Source: Stenotrophomonas sp. ISL-67
GTDB taxonomy: Bacteria > Pseudomonadota > Gammaproteobacteria > Xanthomonadales > Xanthomonadaceae
NCBI RefSeq assembly: GCF_018612915.1
Contig: NZ_JAGGRL010000001.1
Location: 414,287 to 478,286 of the forward strand
DNA: 64,000 nt
Direction: 5' to 3'
Below the pieces are notes generated by a model. It was given only the letters and a program-made list of their open reading frames with translations, had not been told where the DNA came from and ran no database searches. A program made the position numbers and the translations under genes. This document shows, one piece after another, positions 19,814 to 29,741 of the stretch. Each line of letters begins with the position of its first letter. The stretch's first letter is position 1.

Positions 19814-19818
19814 GCCTT

Positions 19819-19904
19819 GACATCACGCCCCTGCGGCGCGTGATGTCCGGGCATTCATCCTCAACCCCGCGCCGGTGGCGCGCCCCCTTCAACAAGAAGG
19901 GGGC
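19819..19904 (-). repeat. Two hairpins in the rnhB-dnaE gap
   Basis: GACATCACGC (19819-19828) pairs with GCGTGATGTC (19837-19846), and GCCCCCTTC (19882-19890) with GAAGGGGGC (19896-19904). Neither is followed by a T-run on the minus strand, so they may stabilise or pause the transcript rather than terminate it. Confidence 0.45.
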
Positions 19905-19942
19905 TCTTCCCATACGGCTTCACGTGGCGCGGATCGGTGAGC

Positions 19943-19965
19943 GGCCGGGCAGAGCCCGGCTCTAC
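19943..19965 (-). repeat. GTAG repeat providing the rnhB stop codon
   Basis: On the minus strand GTAGAGCCGGGCTCTGCCCGGC; TAG at 19964-19962 is the stop of rnhB (..Ser-Leu-Ala-stop). Confidence 0.8.
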
Positions 19966-20612
19966 GCGAGGCTGGCGACTCCGCACTCACGCACCGGCGC
20001 GAAGCTGCGGCGGTGATGCGGGCAGGGGCCGTGCTCGCGCAGGGCGGCCAGGTGGGCGGGGGTGCCGTAGCCCTTGTGCTGGTCGAAACCGTATTCGGGG
20101 TGCTGCTCATGCAGCTGCAGCATGTAGCGGTCGCGGCTGACCTTGGCCAGGATCGAGGCGGCCATGATGGCGCGGTCGAGGGCGTCGCCGCCGATCAGGG
20201 CTTCGGCCGGGCAGGGCAGGCCCTTGGGGACCTTGTTGCCGTCGATGCGCGCGAACTGGGCCACATGCGACACCGCGTCGACGGCGCGACGCATGCCGAG
20301 CATGGTGGCCTGGAAGATGTTGAGGGTGTCGATCTCGTCCACATCCACCATCACCACATGGAAGGCCAGCGCCCGCTGCTGGATCCTGTCGAACAGCTGG
20401 TCGCGGCGGAGCGCGGTGAGCTGCTTGGAATCGTCCAGGCCGTTCAGGCGCGGTCGGTCGGGGCAGAACACCACCGCCGCCACCGCCACCGGACCGGCCA
20501 GCGGGCCGCGCCCGGCTTCGTCAACGCCGGCCACATAGCGGGGCGCAACCGTGGCCAGCGCCGCGCCGTCGAACAGCGCCAGCGATGCTGCCGCGGCGTG
20601 GCGGCGGCTCAT
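19962..20612 (-). CDS. rnhB: Ribonuclease HII
   Basis: A 216-residue RNase HII that removes single ribonucleotides and RNA:DNA hybrids. Conserved acidic residues are present in [17 protein letters not shown] (Asp-Glu), and in the GLDDSKQL and [10 protein letters not shown] segments. Its ATG overlaps the TGA of lpxB (ATGA), so it is the last cistron of the coupled lpxD-fabZ-lpxA-lpxB-rnhB unit. The extra N-terminal ~20 residues before the core are Ala-rich. Confidence 0.95.
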   Translation of the reverse strand: MSRRHAAAASLALFDGAALATVAPRYVAGVDEAGRGPLAGPVAVAAVVFCPDRPRLNGLDDSKQLTALRRDQLFDRIQQRALAFHVVMVDVDEIDTLNIFQATMLGMRRAVDAVSHVAQFARIDGNKVPKGLPCPAEALIGGDALDRAIMAASILAKVSRDRYMLQLHEQHPEYGFDQHKGYGTPAHLAALREHGPCPHHRRSFAPVRECGVASLA

Positions 20613-21802
20613 GCCGCCGCGTTCCCGCGCGGCTTGCGTGCCACCAGTTCCGCCACTGCGTCGGCAGCGCGTGCCGAGGCGTCCTGGCGCAGCTGCAGGT
20701 GCAGTTGGTCGTAGGTGGCCTGGATGTCGATACCGCGTTGCGGATGGTCGAACCACTGCAGGATCGCCGCGGCCAGTTTGTCCGGCACGCAGTCGTGCTG
20801 GATCAACTCCGGCGCCAGGTCCTTGCCCGCCAGGATGTTGGGCAGCGCGAAGCGGTCGACCTTGATCAGGCCGAGCGCCTTCACGATGCGGTAGGTCAGC
20901 TCCGCCACGCGGTAACCGACCACCATCGGACGCTTGACCAGCATCGTTTCCAGCGTTGCCGTGCCCGAAGCGAGCACCACCACGTCGGCGGCGATCATTG
21001 CCGTGCGCGCCTGGCCATCGAGCAGGTGCGAGTACGCCACCGGCAGCGCCGAGCGCGACAGCTGTTCCTGGATCAACGCGCGGCAGGCCGGGTTGGCCGC
21101 CGGGACCACCACGTGCAGGCCCGGAATGCGCTCGGAGACCTGCCATGCCGCTTCGAAGAACGCGCCGCCCAGCTTGCTGATCTCGCCCAGTCGGCTGCCG
21201 GGAAGGACCGCCAGCACCTTGGCGTTGGCCGGCAGGCCCAGGGCCACGCGGGCTTCTTCGCGGTCACTGTGCAACGGGATGTCGTCGGCCATCGGGTGGC
21301 CGACGAAGCGCGCGTCGATGCCATGCCGGGCGTAGATCGGCGGTTCCATCGGGAACAGGCACAGCACCAGGTCGGCACTGGCGCCGATCTTCTCGGCACG
21401 CTTCTCGCGCCAGGCCCAGACCGACGGGCTGACGTAGTGCACGGTGGTGATGCCGCGTTCCTTCAGCCAGCGCTCCACGCCCAGGTTGAAGTCAGGGGCG
21501 TCGATGCCGATGAACACGTCCGGCTGCCACTCCAGCACGCGCGTGCGGAACTCGCTGCGCAGCTTCAACAGGCGCGGCAGGTGGCGCAGGATTTCAGCCA
21601 GGCCCATCACCGCCAGCTCGCTGGCGTCGAACCAGGTCAGGCAACCGGCGTTGCGCATGGCATCGCCGCCGATACCGGCGAATTCGGCGTTCGGGAAACG
21701 CTGCTGCAGTTCGCGCACCAGGCCCGCACCGAGCAGGTCGCCGGAGGCTTCGCCGGCGACCAGCGCAATCCGCAACGGTCGCGATGAGCCCGTCCCCGTC
21801 AT
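20609..21802 (-). CDS. lpxB: Lipid-A-disaccharide synthase
   Basis: A 397-residue GT-B glycosyltransferase (family GT19). It condenses UDP-2,3-diacylglucosamine and lipid X into the lipid A disaccharide at the inner membrane. Recognisable blocks are [19 protein letters not shown] at the N-terminus, [18 protein letters not shown], and the C-terminal [19 protein letters not shown] nucleotide-sugar site. The start overlaps the lpxA stop and the stop overlaps the rnhB start, both as ATGA. Confidence 0.97.
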   Translation of the reverse strand: MTGTGSSRPLRIALVAGEASGDLLGAGLVRELQQRFPNAEFAGIGGDAMRNAGCLTWFDASELAVMGLAEILRHLPRLLKLRSEFRTRVLEWQPDVFIGIDAPDFNLGVERWLKERGITTVHYVSPSVWAWREKRAEKIGASADLVLCLFPMEPPIYARHGIDARFVGHPMADDIPLHSDREEARVALGLPANAKVLAVLPGSRLGEISKLGGAFFEAAWQVSERIPGLHVVVPAANPACRALIQEQLSRSALPVAYSHLLDGQARTAMIAADVVVLASGTATLETMLVKRPMVVGYRVAELTYRIVKALGLIKVDRFALPNILAGKDLAPELIQHDCVPDKLAAAILQWFDHPQRGIDIQATYDQLHLQLRQDASARAADAVAELVARKPRGNAAA

Positions 21803-22584
21803 CGCAGCAGGGGCCTCTCGGCGTGCTCGATGAAGTCCAGCATGTCCTTGACGTCTGCGCTGTGCGTAGCCTGTTCGGCCAGCTGTACCTTGGCTTCGGC
21901 CAGCGGCAGGCCGGCCACGTACAGGGTGCGGTAGGCGCGCTTGATGCTGGCGATGCGCTCGGCATCGAAGCCGCGGCGCTTGAGGCCTTCGCTGTTGATG
22001 CCACGCGGGCGGCCCAGCGAATCGCTGCCGACCATGGTGAACGGCGGCACGTCGCCGTTGGTCAGCGCGCCCATGCCCAGGAAGGCGTGGGCACCGATGC
22101 GGCAGAACTGGTGCGCACCGGCGAAGCCGCTGATGATCACGTAGTCGCCCACGCTCACGTGGCCGGCCAGGGTGGTGTTGTTGGAGAACACGCAGTGGTT
22201 GCCCACGTGGCAATCATGGGCGACGTGGGTGTAGGCGAGCATCCAGTTGTCGTTGCCGACCGTGGTGATGCCACCGCCGCCGGCAGTGCCGCGGTTGATG
22301 GTGACGAACTCGCGGATCACGTTGTCGTCGCCGATCACCAGTTCGGTGCGTTCGGCGTTGTACTTCTTGTCCTGCGGCTCGCCACCGATCGCGGCGTGGC
22401 CGATGAAACGGTTGTTGCGGCCGATCCGGGTCGGGCCGTGGATCGAGCAGTGCGGACCGATCTCGGTGCCTTCGCCGATCTCGACATCGGCACCGATCAG
22501 GCAGAACGCACCGACACGTACATCCGCCGCCAGTTTCGCCGACGGGTCGATGAACGCGGTGGGGTGGATGAGCGGGCCGTTCAT
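21799..22584 (-). CDS. lpxA: UDP-N-acetylglucosamine acyltransferase
   Basis: A 261-residue left-handed beta-helix acyltransferase that adds an R-3-hydroxyacyl chain from ACP to UDP-GlcNAc, the first step of lipid A synthesis. Hexapeptide repeats run through the N-terminal two thirds ([20 protein letters not shown]...). The catalytic His is in [11 protein letters not shown]. Downstream helices include [24 protein letters not shown] overlaps link it to fabZ and lpxB. Confidence 0.97.
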   Translation of the reverse strand: MNGPLIHPTAFIDPSAKLAADVRVGAFCLIGADVEIGEGTEIGPHCSIHGPTRIGRNNRFIGHAAIGGEPQDKKYNAERTELVIGDDNVIREFVTINRGTAGGGGITTVGNDNWMLAYTHVAHDCHVGNHCVFSNNTTLAGHVSVGDYVIISGFAGAHQFCRIGAHAFLGMGALTNGDVPPFTMVGSDSLGRPRGINSEGLKRRGFDAERIASIKRAYRTLYVAGLPLAEAKVQLAEQATHSADVKDMLDFIEHAERPLLR

Positions 22585-23036
22585 TCGCGGGTGCCGGCGC
22601 AGAGCACTTCGGCGCAGGCGACGACTTCGCCGTCGACCTTGGCCACGCAGTCGTACACCGCCATGTTGCGGATCACGCGCTTGATCTCCACGTGCATTTC
22701 CAGCACGTCGCCAGGCACCACCTGCTTGGTGAAGCGGGCCTTGTCGACCTTCACCATGTAGAACAGCTTGGACTGCGCGTCGCGGCCCAGGGTGAGCTGG
22801 GTCAGCACGCCGCCGGCCTGGGCCATGGCTTCGATGATCAGCACGCCGGGCATGATCGGCTGGCTGGGGAAGTGGCCCTGGAAGAACGGTTCGTTGATGC
22901 TGACGTTCTTGGTGGCAACAATGGTGCGCTTCTCGTAATCGATCGCGACGACCTTGTCGACCAGCAGGAAGGGGTAGCGGTGCGGGATCAACGCCTGGAT
23001 CTGGGTGATGTCCGGCAGCTTCTGTTCGTGGCTCAT
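22581..23036 (-). CDS. fabZ: 3-hydroxyacyl-ACP dehydratase
   Basis: A 151-residue hot-dog-fold dehydratase that removes water from 3-hydroxyacyl-ACP in fatty-acid elongation. The motifs [13 protein letters not shown] and [20 protein letters not shown] carry the catalytic His and Glu. Its position between lpxD and lpxA is conserved in proteobacteria and reflects competition for the 3-hydroxyacyl-ACP pool. ATG at 23034-23036 overlaps the lpxD stop. Confidence 0.97.
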   Translation of the reverse strand: MSHEQKLPDITQIQALIPHRYPFLLVDKVVAIDYEKRTIVATKNVSINEPFFQGHFPSQPIMPGVLIIEAMAQAGGVLTQLTLGRDAQSKLFYMVKVDKARFTKQVVPGDVLEMHVEIKRVIRNMAVYDCVAKVDGEVVACAEVLCAGTRE

Positions 23037-24055
23037 TCCTTCTCCTTGCTCACAGACAGGATGCGACGGGCCAGGGCATCGAGCTGCTTGAAGCGCGCGG
23101 CGTTCTTGCGCCACGTGCGGTTGTCGGTCAACGGGGTTCCGGACGAGTACTCGCCCGGTTCGGTAATGGAGTTGCGCACCACGGATTTGCCGGTGATCAC
23201 CACCTTGTCGCAGATCTCAAGGTGGCCGACGACGCCGACGGCGCCGCCGAGCAGGCAGTAACGGCCGATCTTGGCGCTGCCGGCAATGCCGGTGCAGCCA
23301 GCGATGGCCGAGTGGGCGCCGATCTGGACGTTGTGGGCGATCTGGACGAGGTTGTCCAGGCGCACGTCGTTGTCGAGCACGGTATCTTCGAGGGCGCCGC
23401 GGTCCACGCAGGTATTGGCGCCGATCTCGCAGTCATCGCCGATGCGCACGCCGCCCAGCTGCGGCACCTTGATCCAGTGGCCAGCGTCCATCGCCAGGCC
23501 GAAACCATCGGCGCCCAGCACGGCGCCGGGATGGATGCGCACGCGCTTGCCGATCCTGACGCGGGTGACCAGGGTGACGCGGGCGATCAATTCGCAGCCG
23601 CTGTCCAGGCTGCAGTCTTCGCCGATGATGCTGCCGGCGCCGATGATGCAGTTCTCGCCGATCACGCTGCGCGCACCGATGGTGACGAACGGGCCGACAT
23701 GGGCGCTTGCTGCGACCTGGGCGTCGGGGTCGATGATGGCGCTGGGGTGGATGCCCGGCGGGCGGGTCGGGGCGATGTCGAACAGCGCGCCGATCTTGGC
23801 GAAGGTGGTGTACGGATCCTTGGCGATCAGTGCGGTACCGGGCGCCGCCTCGGCGTCCTCGGCGCGCAGCACGACGATGCCGGCCTGGCTGTCGACCAGC
23901 TGGGCGCGGTAGCGCGGATTGGCCAGGAAGGTCAGCTGGCCGGGGCCGGCATGGGCAAGCGTGGCCACGCCACGGATGGCGGTGCTGCCATCACCATGGA
24001 CCTGCAGGCCAAACTGCTCGGCGAGTTGCTGGGCGGTATAGGAAGGAGTATTCAC
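23033..24055 (-). CDS. lpxD: UDP-3-O-(3-hydroxyacyl)glucosamine N-acyltransferase
   Basis: A 340-residue acyltransferase adding the second acyl chain in lipid A synthesis. An N-terminal uridine-binding region ([18 protein letters not shown]) precedes a long hexapeptide beta-helix ending near the C-terminal [20 protein letters not shown] helix. The start is GTG (24053-24055) with no Shine-Dalgarno; a TAAACT element ends 6 nt upstream, so the mRNA may begin at the start codon. skp, usually just upstream, is missing. Confidence 0.96.
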   Translation of the reverse strand: MNTPSYTAQQLAEQFGLQVHGDGSTAIRGVATLAHAGPGQLTFLANPRYRAQLVDSQAGIVVLRAEDAEAAPGTALIAKDPYTTFAKIGALFDIAPTRPPGIHPSAIIDPDAQVAASAHVGPFVTIGARSVIGENCIIGAGSIIGEDCSLDSGCELIARVTLVTRVRIGKRVRIHPGAVLGADGFGLAMDAGHWIKVPQLGGVRIGDDCEIGANTCVDRGALEDTVLDNDVRLDNLVQIAHNVQIGAHSAIAGCTGIAGSAKIGRYCLLGGAVGVVGHLEICDKVVITGKSVVRNSITEPGEYSSGTPLTDNRTWRKNAARFKQLDALARRILSVSKEKE

Positions 24056-24061
24056 GCCGGG

Positions 24062-24090
24062 AGTTTACCGTGTGCCGTGACTTCGGTCAT
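24062..24090 (-). promoter_or_regulatory. Candidate lpxD promoter giving a leaderless mRNA
   Basis: On the minus strand ATGACC, 17 bp, TAAACT, then cccggc and the GTG start. The -10 is only 6 nt from the start codon, and there is no ribosome-binding site. Confidence 0.4.
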
Positions 24091-24136
24091 GTTGGGCTGC
24101 TCGGTCCCCCTCTACCGTTGGCATTCGACAGGCTGC

Positions 24137-24159
24137 GTAGAGCCGGGCTCTGCCCGGCT
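24137..24159 (+). repeat. GTAG repeat
   Basis: GTAGAGCCGGGCTCTGCCCGG upstream of lpxD, at the outer edge of composite cruciform copy 2. Confidence 0.75.
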
Positions 24160-24205
24160 GCTGTTGGATCCAGGCGAACAGCCCTGGTCTGCAGATGTCC
24201 GTGGC

Positions 24206-24313
24206 GTGGGCCGGCGGGTATGGGGGTACGGGGGCGCCGTGAATACGTCCTTGTAGGCTCTTGCGAAACATCCATGTTTCGCAAAGCCCCCGTACCCCCA
24301 CACCCGCCGACCC
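24206..24313 (+). repeat. Composite cruciform repeat, copy 2
   Basis: The left arm GGGCCGGCGGGTATGGGGG.. and right arm ..CCCCCACACCCGCCGACCC are nearly complementary. The inner hairpin TTGCGAAACAT-CC-ATGTTTCGCAA differs from copies 4 and 5 on both sides in a compensating way. Flanks resemble copies 4 and 5 (GGCCACGGGAAACGCGG on the right). The 24056-24715 gap holds this copy, copy 3, GTAG repeats and the bamA terminator but no gene. Confidence 0.85.
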
Positions 24314-24451
24314 TCCGACGGTTGGCCGGTGGCCACGGGAAACGCGGGTGCCGACCTTCGGCCGGCCTGCCATGCCGATCAATTTGGTGCGTTACCGGGC
24401 GTTGACGGGTTCACGGCAGTCGTCTGACGACCGACCCCACCTCGCAACAGC

Positions 24452-24474
24452 GTAGAGCCAGGCCCTGCCTGGCT
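24452..24474 (+). repeat. GTAG repeat
   Basis: GTAGAGCCAGGCCCTGCCTGG, a palindromic GTAG unit between composite copies 2 and 3. Confidence 0.7.
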
Positions 24475-24503
24475 GCTCTTCTCACCGCACACGACCATAT
24501 GTG

Positions 24504-24618
24504 GGGGCGGCCGGCGGGTAGCCCCCGGAGGGACGCTAGAAAACATGGATGTTTTCTAGCAGCCCCCATGGATGGGTTCACGGCGTGTCCCGGAGCGGGG
24601 CTGCCCGCCGGCCGCCCC
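24504..24618 (-). repeat. Composite cruciform repeat, copy 3 (inverted)
   Basis: Same architecture as copy 1 read on the minus strand: outer arms GGGGCGGCCGGCGGGTAGCCCC and GGGGCTGCCCGCCGGCCGCCCC, block TTCACGGCGTG, inner hairpin CTAGAAAACAT-GG-ATGTTTTCTAG. Just beyond it are GCACGTA and the GAAACGCTGC module shared with copy 1. Confidence 0.85.
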
Positions 24619-24643
24619 TGCACGTATAAACCGAAACGCTGCC

Positions 24644-24665
24644 TTTCGCCTTTCGCCTTTCGCCA
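24644..24665. repeat. Short tandem CTTTCGC repeat
   Basis: Three consecutive CTTTCGC units next to the bamA terminator. Confidence 0.6.
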
Positions 24666-24670
24666 AAAAC

Positions 24671-24696
24671 AAAAACGCCGGGCATGCCCGGCGTTT
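24671..24696 (-). terminator. Intrinsic terminator of bamA
   Basis: AAACGCCGGGC-AT-GCCCGGCGTTT followed on the minus strand by TTTTTGTTTTTGG, 20 nt past the bamA stop. Confidence 0.9.
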
Positions 24697-24715
24697 CTGC
24701 AACGTGGCCGGTTCG

Positions 24716-27082
24716 TCAGAACTGACCGCCGAAGGTAAATTGCAAGCGTTCGATTTCGTCGCCATCTTCCTTCTTCAACGGGAAGGCGTAGCTGATCGAG
24801 ATCGGGCCGACCGGGGCGCGCCACAGCAGGGCAACACCGGCCGAGGCACGCAGTTCGTTGGCATCGAAGTTGTTCGTGCCGCTGTACACGTTGCCGATGT
24901 CGAAGAACGCCGAAACGCGCGCCGACGGGCTGTCGAACAGGCGCGGGAAGTAGGCTTCGACCGAACCGACGGTCTTCAGCGAACCACCCAGCGGCTGGCC
25001 GCGGCTGTACGACGCGGTCGGCTCCGAACGCGGGCCCAGGGTGTTGTCTTCGAAACCGCGCACCGAGTTGGTGCCGCCGGCGTAGAAGTTCTCGAAGAAC
25101 GGCAGGCCCGAGGCGGTCACCACGCGGGTGGTGCCATCCGGGTTGGTCAGCACGCGCGAGACATCATTGCCGTACGAGTCGCCGTAGCCGACTTCGGCGC
25201 GGGTATTGATGACCAGCGACGGAATGATCGGCCAGTACTTGGAGACCTGGTAATTCAGCTTGTAGTACTCCACCGTGGAGCCGGGCAGGGTGGTTTCCAG
25301 TCCCACGCGCTGGTACATGCCGCGGGTGGGCATGAAGTAGTCGTTGCGGGTGTCGCGCGCCCAGCCCAGCTCGGTGCGCCAGGAGTGGAACGTCCGGCTG
25401 CCGATGGCATCGATGTAATCGATGATCGACTGCGGCGTAGCGCCTTGATAAGTGGTGATCTGGTTGCTGTCGATACCCACCATCAGCGAGACGGTGTCGT
25501 TCTCGGTAATCGGCACGCCGAACACCACCTGCGCCGCACCGTTGGTGCTGTTGTACTGCGCGGTGTTGAAGTCGGAGTAATCCAGCTCGCGCCAGGACAG
25601 GTTGTAGCCCAGCGACACGCCGTCATCGGTGAAGTACGGGTTGGTGTAGGAGAAGCCGTAACGCTGCAGGTAGCTGCTGCGCGAGGCTTCGACCGACACG
25701 CGGTTGCCACCGCCCAGGAAGTTGTTCTGCGACAGCTGCACCGAGGTGGTCATGCCGTAGGACTGCGAATAGCCCAGGCCGAACACGAAGCTGCCCGAGG
25801 TGGTTTCCTTGACGTTGTAGACCACGTCGACCTGGTCGTTGCTGCCGGTGACCGGCGGCGTTTCGACATCGACCGATTCGAAGTAGCCCAGGCGCTGCAG
25901 GCGGATCTTGGAGCGGTCGATCGCGGCCTGCGAGTACCAGCTGTTTTCGAACTGGCGCATTTCACGGCGCAGCACTTCGTCGGACGTGCGGGTGTTGCCC
26001 TTGAATACGATGCGGCGCACGCCCACGCGCGGACCCGGCACGACCTGCATGTTGATCGCCACGGTACGGTCGGCGCGGTTGCTGGTCGGGATCGGGTTCA
26101 CCTTGGCGAACGCGTAGCCGATGTTGGACAGCGAATTGGTGATGGCATCCGAACTGAACTCCAGCAGCGCGCGCGAGAACGTGTCGCCCGCCTTCTGGAT
26201 CAGCATGCGCTCCACGTCTTCCTGCGGAAGGATGGTGTCGCCGGTGACCTTGATCTCCGAGATCTTGTACTGCTCACCCTCGGTCACGCCGGCCGTGATG
26301 AACATGTCGCGCTTGTCGGGACTGATCGAGACCTGGGTGGAATCGATGCTGAAATCCACGTAGCCGCGGTCCAGGTACCAGGCATTGAGCTTCTCCAGGT
26401 CACCGGACAGCTTTTCCTTGGAGTACTGGTCATCGCGGCGGTACCACGAGGCCCAGTTGTGCTCCTTGGATTCCCAGGTTTCCAGGATGTCCTTGGATTC
26501 GAATTTGTCCGTGCCCACCAGGTTCACGTGCTGGATCTTGGCGGCCTTGCCTTCCTTGATCGCGATGGTGACGTCCACGCGGTTGCGGTCAAGCGGGCTG
26601 ACGGTCGGGGTGATCTCGACGTTGTATTTGCCGCGGTCGTTGTACTGGCGACGCAACTCCTGGGTCACGCGGTCCAGGCTCAGGCGGTCGAAGGTGCCAC
26701 CTTCGGTCAGGCCGATGTCGCTCAGGCCCTTGAGCAGCTGGTCGCTCTTGATGTCCTTGTTGCCGGTGACGGTCAGCTTGTTGATCGCCGGGCGTTCCTT
26801 GACCGTGACCACCAGGATGTCGCCCTGCCGCTGGAGCTGGACGTCTTCGAAGAAGCCGGTCTTGTACAGGGCACGGATGGACTCGCCGACCTTGTTGTCG
26901 GTCAGCGTCTCGCCGCGTTCCACCGGCAGGTAGGTGAACACGGTACCGGAGGTGATGCGCTGCAGACCGTCGACACGGATGTCGCTGACGGTGAAGGGCT
27001 CGGCTGCCTGGGCCAGGGCGGGCGCGCCGAAACCGGCGGCGAGTGCGAGGGCAAGCAGGCGGCGATTGGGGAGTCGCGTCAT
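24716..27082 (-). CDS. bamA: Outer membrane protein assembly factor BamA
   Basis: A 788-residue Omp85 protein with a signal peptide (APALAQA/AEP). Five POTRA domains (from FTVSDIRVDGLQRITSGTVF to about residue 425) lead into the 16-strand barrel, which ends with the C-terminal Phe of QFTFGGQF. It is the core of the BAM complex inserting beta-barrel proteins. It follows rseP by ~70 bp in the usual order, but the chaperone gene skp that normally follows is absent and a terminator ends the transcript. Confidence 0.97.
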   Translation of the reverse strand: MTRLPNRRLLALALAAGFGAPALAQAAEPFTVSDIRVDGLQRITSGTVFTYLPVERGETLTDNKVGESIRALYKTGFFEDVQLQRQGDILVVTVKERPAINKLTVTGNKDIKSDQLLKGLSDIGLTEGGTFDRLSLDRVTQELRRQYNDRGKYNVEITPTVSPLDRNRVDVTIAIKEGKAAKIQHVNLVGTDKFESKDILETWESKEHNWASWYRRDDQYSKEKLSGDLEKLNAWYLDRGYVDFSIDSTQVSISPDKRDMFITAGVTEGEQYKISEIKVTGDTILPQEDVERMLIQKAGDTFSRALLEFSSDAITNSLSNIGYAFAKVNPIPTSNRADRTVAINMQVVPGPRVGVRRIVFKGNTRTSDEVLRREMRQFENSWYSQAAIDRSKIRLQRLGYFESVDVETPPVTGSNDQVDVVYNVKETTSGSFVFGLGYSQSYGMTTSVQLSQNNFLGGGNRVSVEASRSSYLQRYGFSYTNPYFTDDGVSLGYNLSWRELDYSDFNTAQYNSTNGAAQVVFGVPITENDTVSLMVGIDSNQITTYQGATPQSIIDYIDAIGSRTFHSWRTELGWARDTRNDYFMPTRGMYQRVGLETTLPGSTVEYYKLNYQVSKYWPIIPSLVINTRAEVGYGDSYGNDVSRVLTNPDGTTRVVTASGLPFFENFYAGGTNSVRGFEDNTLGPRSEPTASYSRGQPLGGSLKTVGSVEAYFPRLFDSPSARVSAFFDIGNVYSGTNNFDANELRASAGVALLWRAPVGPISISYAFPLKKEDGDEIERLQFTFGGQF

Positions 27083-27155
27083 GTCACGTCCGGTTGGAGT
27101 CGAATACGATGTTGCGGGATGCCGGCGCATAAGACGACGACAAAAGGGTAAAAGT

Positions 27156-28514
27156 TCATCGCGGGAACAGACCGAGGATGTCGTTGTAGAACGCCAGTCC
27201 CATCAGTCCGGCCAGCATGGCCAGGCCGATGTACTGGCCCGCCGCCATGGCACGCTCGCTAAGCGGGCTGCCCTTGACCAACTCGATAAGGTAATACAGC
27301 AGGTGCCCGCCGTCCAAGATGGGGATGGGCAACAGGTTGATGATGCACAGGCTGAGCGACAGCACCGCCAGGAACCAGAGGAACCAGTCCAGCCCCCGCT
27401 GGGCGGTCTGGTTGGCCACGCGGGCGATGGTGACCGGGCCGGAAACGTTCTGCAGCGAGGCATTGCCGGTGACGATGCGGCGCATCATGCCCAGCGAATC
27501 GCCGGCCGCGCGCGCGGTTTCGCGCAGCGCCGCCGGGATCGCGGCCAGTGGGCCGTACTGCAGGGTGGTGTCGTAGGCTGGCGCGCTGGCCTGCGGGAAG
27601 CCGATGCCGATCTGCCAGGTGGGCTGGCCGCGGCCATCCTTGCCCTGGCGCGGGGTGACATCCAGCGCCAGGCGGTCATCGCCGCGCAGGACCTCGATCA
27701 TGCCCGGGCCACCCCGCTTGCCCAGTGCAAGGATGGCCGGGGAGACCTGGTCGGCCGCATCGATACGCTGGCCATCGACGGCCAGTACCAGGTCGCCCGG
27801 CAGCAGCACGCCCTGGGCGGCAGAATCAGGCACCACCTGTTCGACCAGCGCCGGCTGCAGGTGGAACTGCCAGGTCAGGCCGGCGAGCGAGGCCACCCAG
27901 CGTTCATCGAAGCCCGCTGGCAGCTGCGACAGCGGCAGGGTGCGGGTGCGCACCTCGTCCTGCGCGTCGCGCACCTCCAGCTGGGCGTCATGGCGGTCCA
28001 TGGCCGCCGTGGTCAGGGCCATGCTGGCCTGGCCGGCGGTGACCACGCTGCGCCCATCCACGCTCAGCACGCGGTCGCCGGTCTGCAGCCCGGCCACCTG
28101 GGCCATGCCGGTGGTACGGCCGATGGTGGCGGAATAGTCCTGCTTGCCCAGCACGAACATGGCCCACAGCAGGACCACGCACAGCACCAGGTTGGCGAGC
28201 GGGCCGGCTGCCACGATCGCGATGCGCTGCCAGACGCTCTTGTGGTTGAAGGCCAGGCCGCGCTCGGCCGGGTGCACCTCGACCTCGCGTTCATCCAGCA
28301 TCTTCACGTAACCGCCGAGCGGAATCGCCGCGATCGCGAATTCGGTGCCGTTGCGGTTGCGGCGCATCCACAGCGGCTTGCCAAAGCCCACGGAGAAGCG
28401 CAGAACCTTCACCCCACAGCGCCGCGCGACCCAGTAGTGACCGAACTCATGGAAGGTCACCAGCAGGCCAAGGCTGACGATCATCCACCAGACGGAGCCG
28501 ATGAATTCACCCAT
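27156..28514 (-). CDS. rseP: RIP zinc metalloprotease RseP
   Basis: A 452-residue site-2 intramembrane protease. The zinc site HEFGH is in the first helix (residues 22-26), and the third ligand region NLLPIPILDGGHLLYYL is near the C-terminus; two PDZ domains lie between them in the periplasm. It cleaves RseA to release sigma-E and also removes remnant signal peptides. The gene sits between dxr and bamA, as in many proteobacteria. Confidence 0.96.
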   Translation of the reverse strand: MGEFIGSVWWMIVSLGLLVTFHEFGHYWVARRCGVKVLRFSVGFGKPLWMRRNRNGTEFAIAAIPLGGYVKMLDEREVEVHPAERGLAFNHKSVWQRIAIVAAGPLANLVLCVVLLWAMFVLGKQDYSATIGRTTGMAQVAGLQTGDRVLSVDGRSVVTAGQASMALTTAAMDRHDAQLEVRDAQDEVRTRTLPLSQLPAGFDERWVASLAGLTWQFHLQPALVEQVVPDSAAQGVLLPGDLVLAVDGQRIDAADQVSPAILALGKRGGPGMIEVLRGDDRLALDVTPRQGKDGRGQPTWQIGIGFPQASAPAYDTTLQYGPLAAIPAALRETARAAGDSLGMMRRIVTGNASLQNVSGPVTIARVANQTAQRGLDWFLWFLAVLSLSLCIINLLPIPILDGGHLLYYLIELVKGSPLSERAMAAGQYIGLAMLAGLMGLAFYNDILGLFPR

Positions 28515-28548
28515 GGTGGACGTCGCGGGAAAGGAGCGGGAAGGGCAT

Positions 28549-29739
28549 TCAGGCGTGGTCGATGGCGGCTTGGGTGATCTGGCGGGCGTGCTGGTCGGCA
28601 GCCAACAGGCCCTCCAGTGTATCGGCGGACGCCGAAGGCAGTGTTGAAAGAGCGTTAGCGACCAGGTTCGGAATGGCTAGGAAAGCGATCCGCCCCTGAA
28701 GAAACGCTGAAACGGCCACTTCATTGGCTGCATTGAGCACGGCGGGGGCGGTGCCGCCGGCGGCCATGGCCTCCCAGGCCAGGCCCAGGCAGGGGAAAGC
28801 CTCGATGTCTGGCGCTTCGAAATCCAGCCGGCCCTGGGTGAGCAGGTCCAGCCCGCTCACCCCCGATTCGATCCGGTGCGGCCAGCCCAGGCCCACCGCC
28901 AGCGTGGTGCGCATGTCCGGCAGGCCCATCTGGGCCAGGGTGGAGCCGTCGACGAACTCGACCAGCGAGTGCACCAGGCTCTGCGGGTGCACCAGCACGT
29001 CGATGCGCTCGCCGGGGATGTTGAACAGGTGGTGGGCCTCGATGACTTCCAGCCCCTTGTTCATCAAAGTCGCCGAATCCACCGAGATCTTCGGGCCCAT
29101 CGACCACTTCGGGTGGGCAACCGCCTGCGCCGGCGTGACCTCGGCCAGCTCGGCCCGGGTGCGCCCGCGGAAGGGGCCGCCGGACGCGGTAAGCAGGATC
29201 CGGCGCACGCCCGCCGGGTCCAGGCTGGCATCGCGCGAGCGCAGGCACTGGAAAATGGCGCTGTGCTCGCTGTCGATCGGGATGATCTCGGCGCCCGCAG
29301 CGGTGGCACGCTGCATCAGCAGCTCACCGGCCAGAACCAATGATTCCTTGTTGGCCAGCAGGATCCGCTTGCCGGCTTCGGCGGCGGCCAGGGTCGACGA
29401 CAGCCCGGCCGCGCCGACGATGGCGGCCACCACGGTGTCGCAGGCATCGCTGGCGGCCAGCTGGTCCAGCGCGTCCGCACCGGCATGTGGCTGGGTGTCC
29501 AGGCCGGCTGCATGCAGGCCGTCGCGCAGCTCGGCGTACAGCGCCTCGCTGGCGATCACCGCGTGTGCGGGCCGGTGGAGGACGCACAGGGCGACCAGCG
29601 CCTGCACCTGGGTGCCGGCCGCCAGTACCGTCGCGCGGTAACGGTCGGGATGGCGGGCGATCACATCCAGCGCGGATGCGCCGATCGAGCCGGTGGCACC
29701 GAACACGGCGACCCGGCGGGGGGCGGTGGTGCTCTGCAT
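28549..29739 (-). CDS. dxr: 1-deoxy-D-xylulose-5-phosphate reductoisomerase
   Basis: A 396-residue MEP-pathway enzyme converting DXP to MEP with NADPH. The N-terminal NADPH site is [18 protein letters not shown]; the metal/substrate loop is [15 protein letters not shown]; a C-terminal helical domain follows. It feeds isoprenoid precursors to uppS in the same cluster. The ATG lies 2 nt after the cdsA stop (TGAGCATG), so the two are coupled. In E. coli the order is dxr-uppS-cdsA; here dxr follows cdsA. Confidence 0.97.
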   Translation of the reverse strand: MQSTTAPRRVAVFGATGSIGASALDVIARHPDRYRATVLAAGTQVQALVALCVLHRPAHAVIASEALYAELRDGLHAAGLDTQPHAGADALDQLAASDACDTVVAAIVGAAGLSSTLAAAEAGKRILLANKESLVLAGELLMQRATAAGAEIIPIDSEHSAIFQCLRSRDASLDPAGVRRILLTASGGPFRGRTRAELAEVTPAQAVAHPKWSMGPKISVDSATLMNKGLEVIEAHHLFNIPGERIDVLVHPQSLVHSLVEFVDGSTLAQMGLPDMRTTLAVGLGWPHRIESGVSGLDLLTQGRLDFEAPDIEAFPCLGLAWEAMAAGGTAPAVLNAANEVAVSAFLQGRIAFLAIPNLVANALSTLPSASADTLEGLLAADQHARQITQAAIDHA

Positions 29740-29741
29740 GC

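Noticed and set aside
4601..24618. The composite repeats as CRISPR arrays
   Set aside because: The copies are dispersed and palindromic, with no regular spacers and no cas genes.
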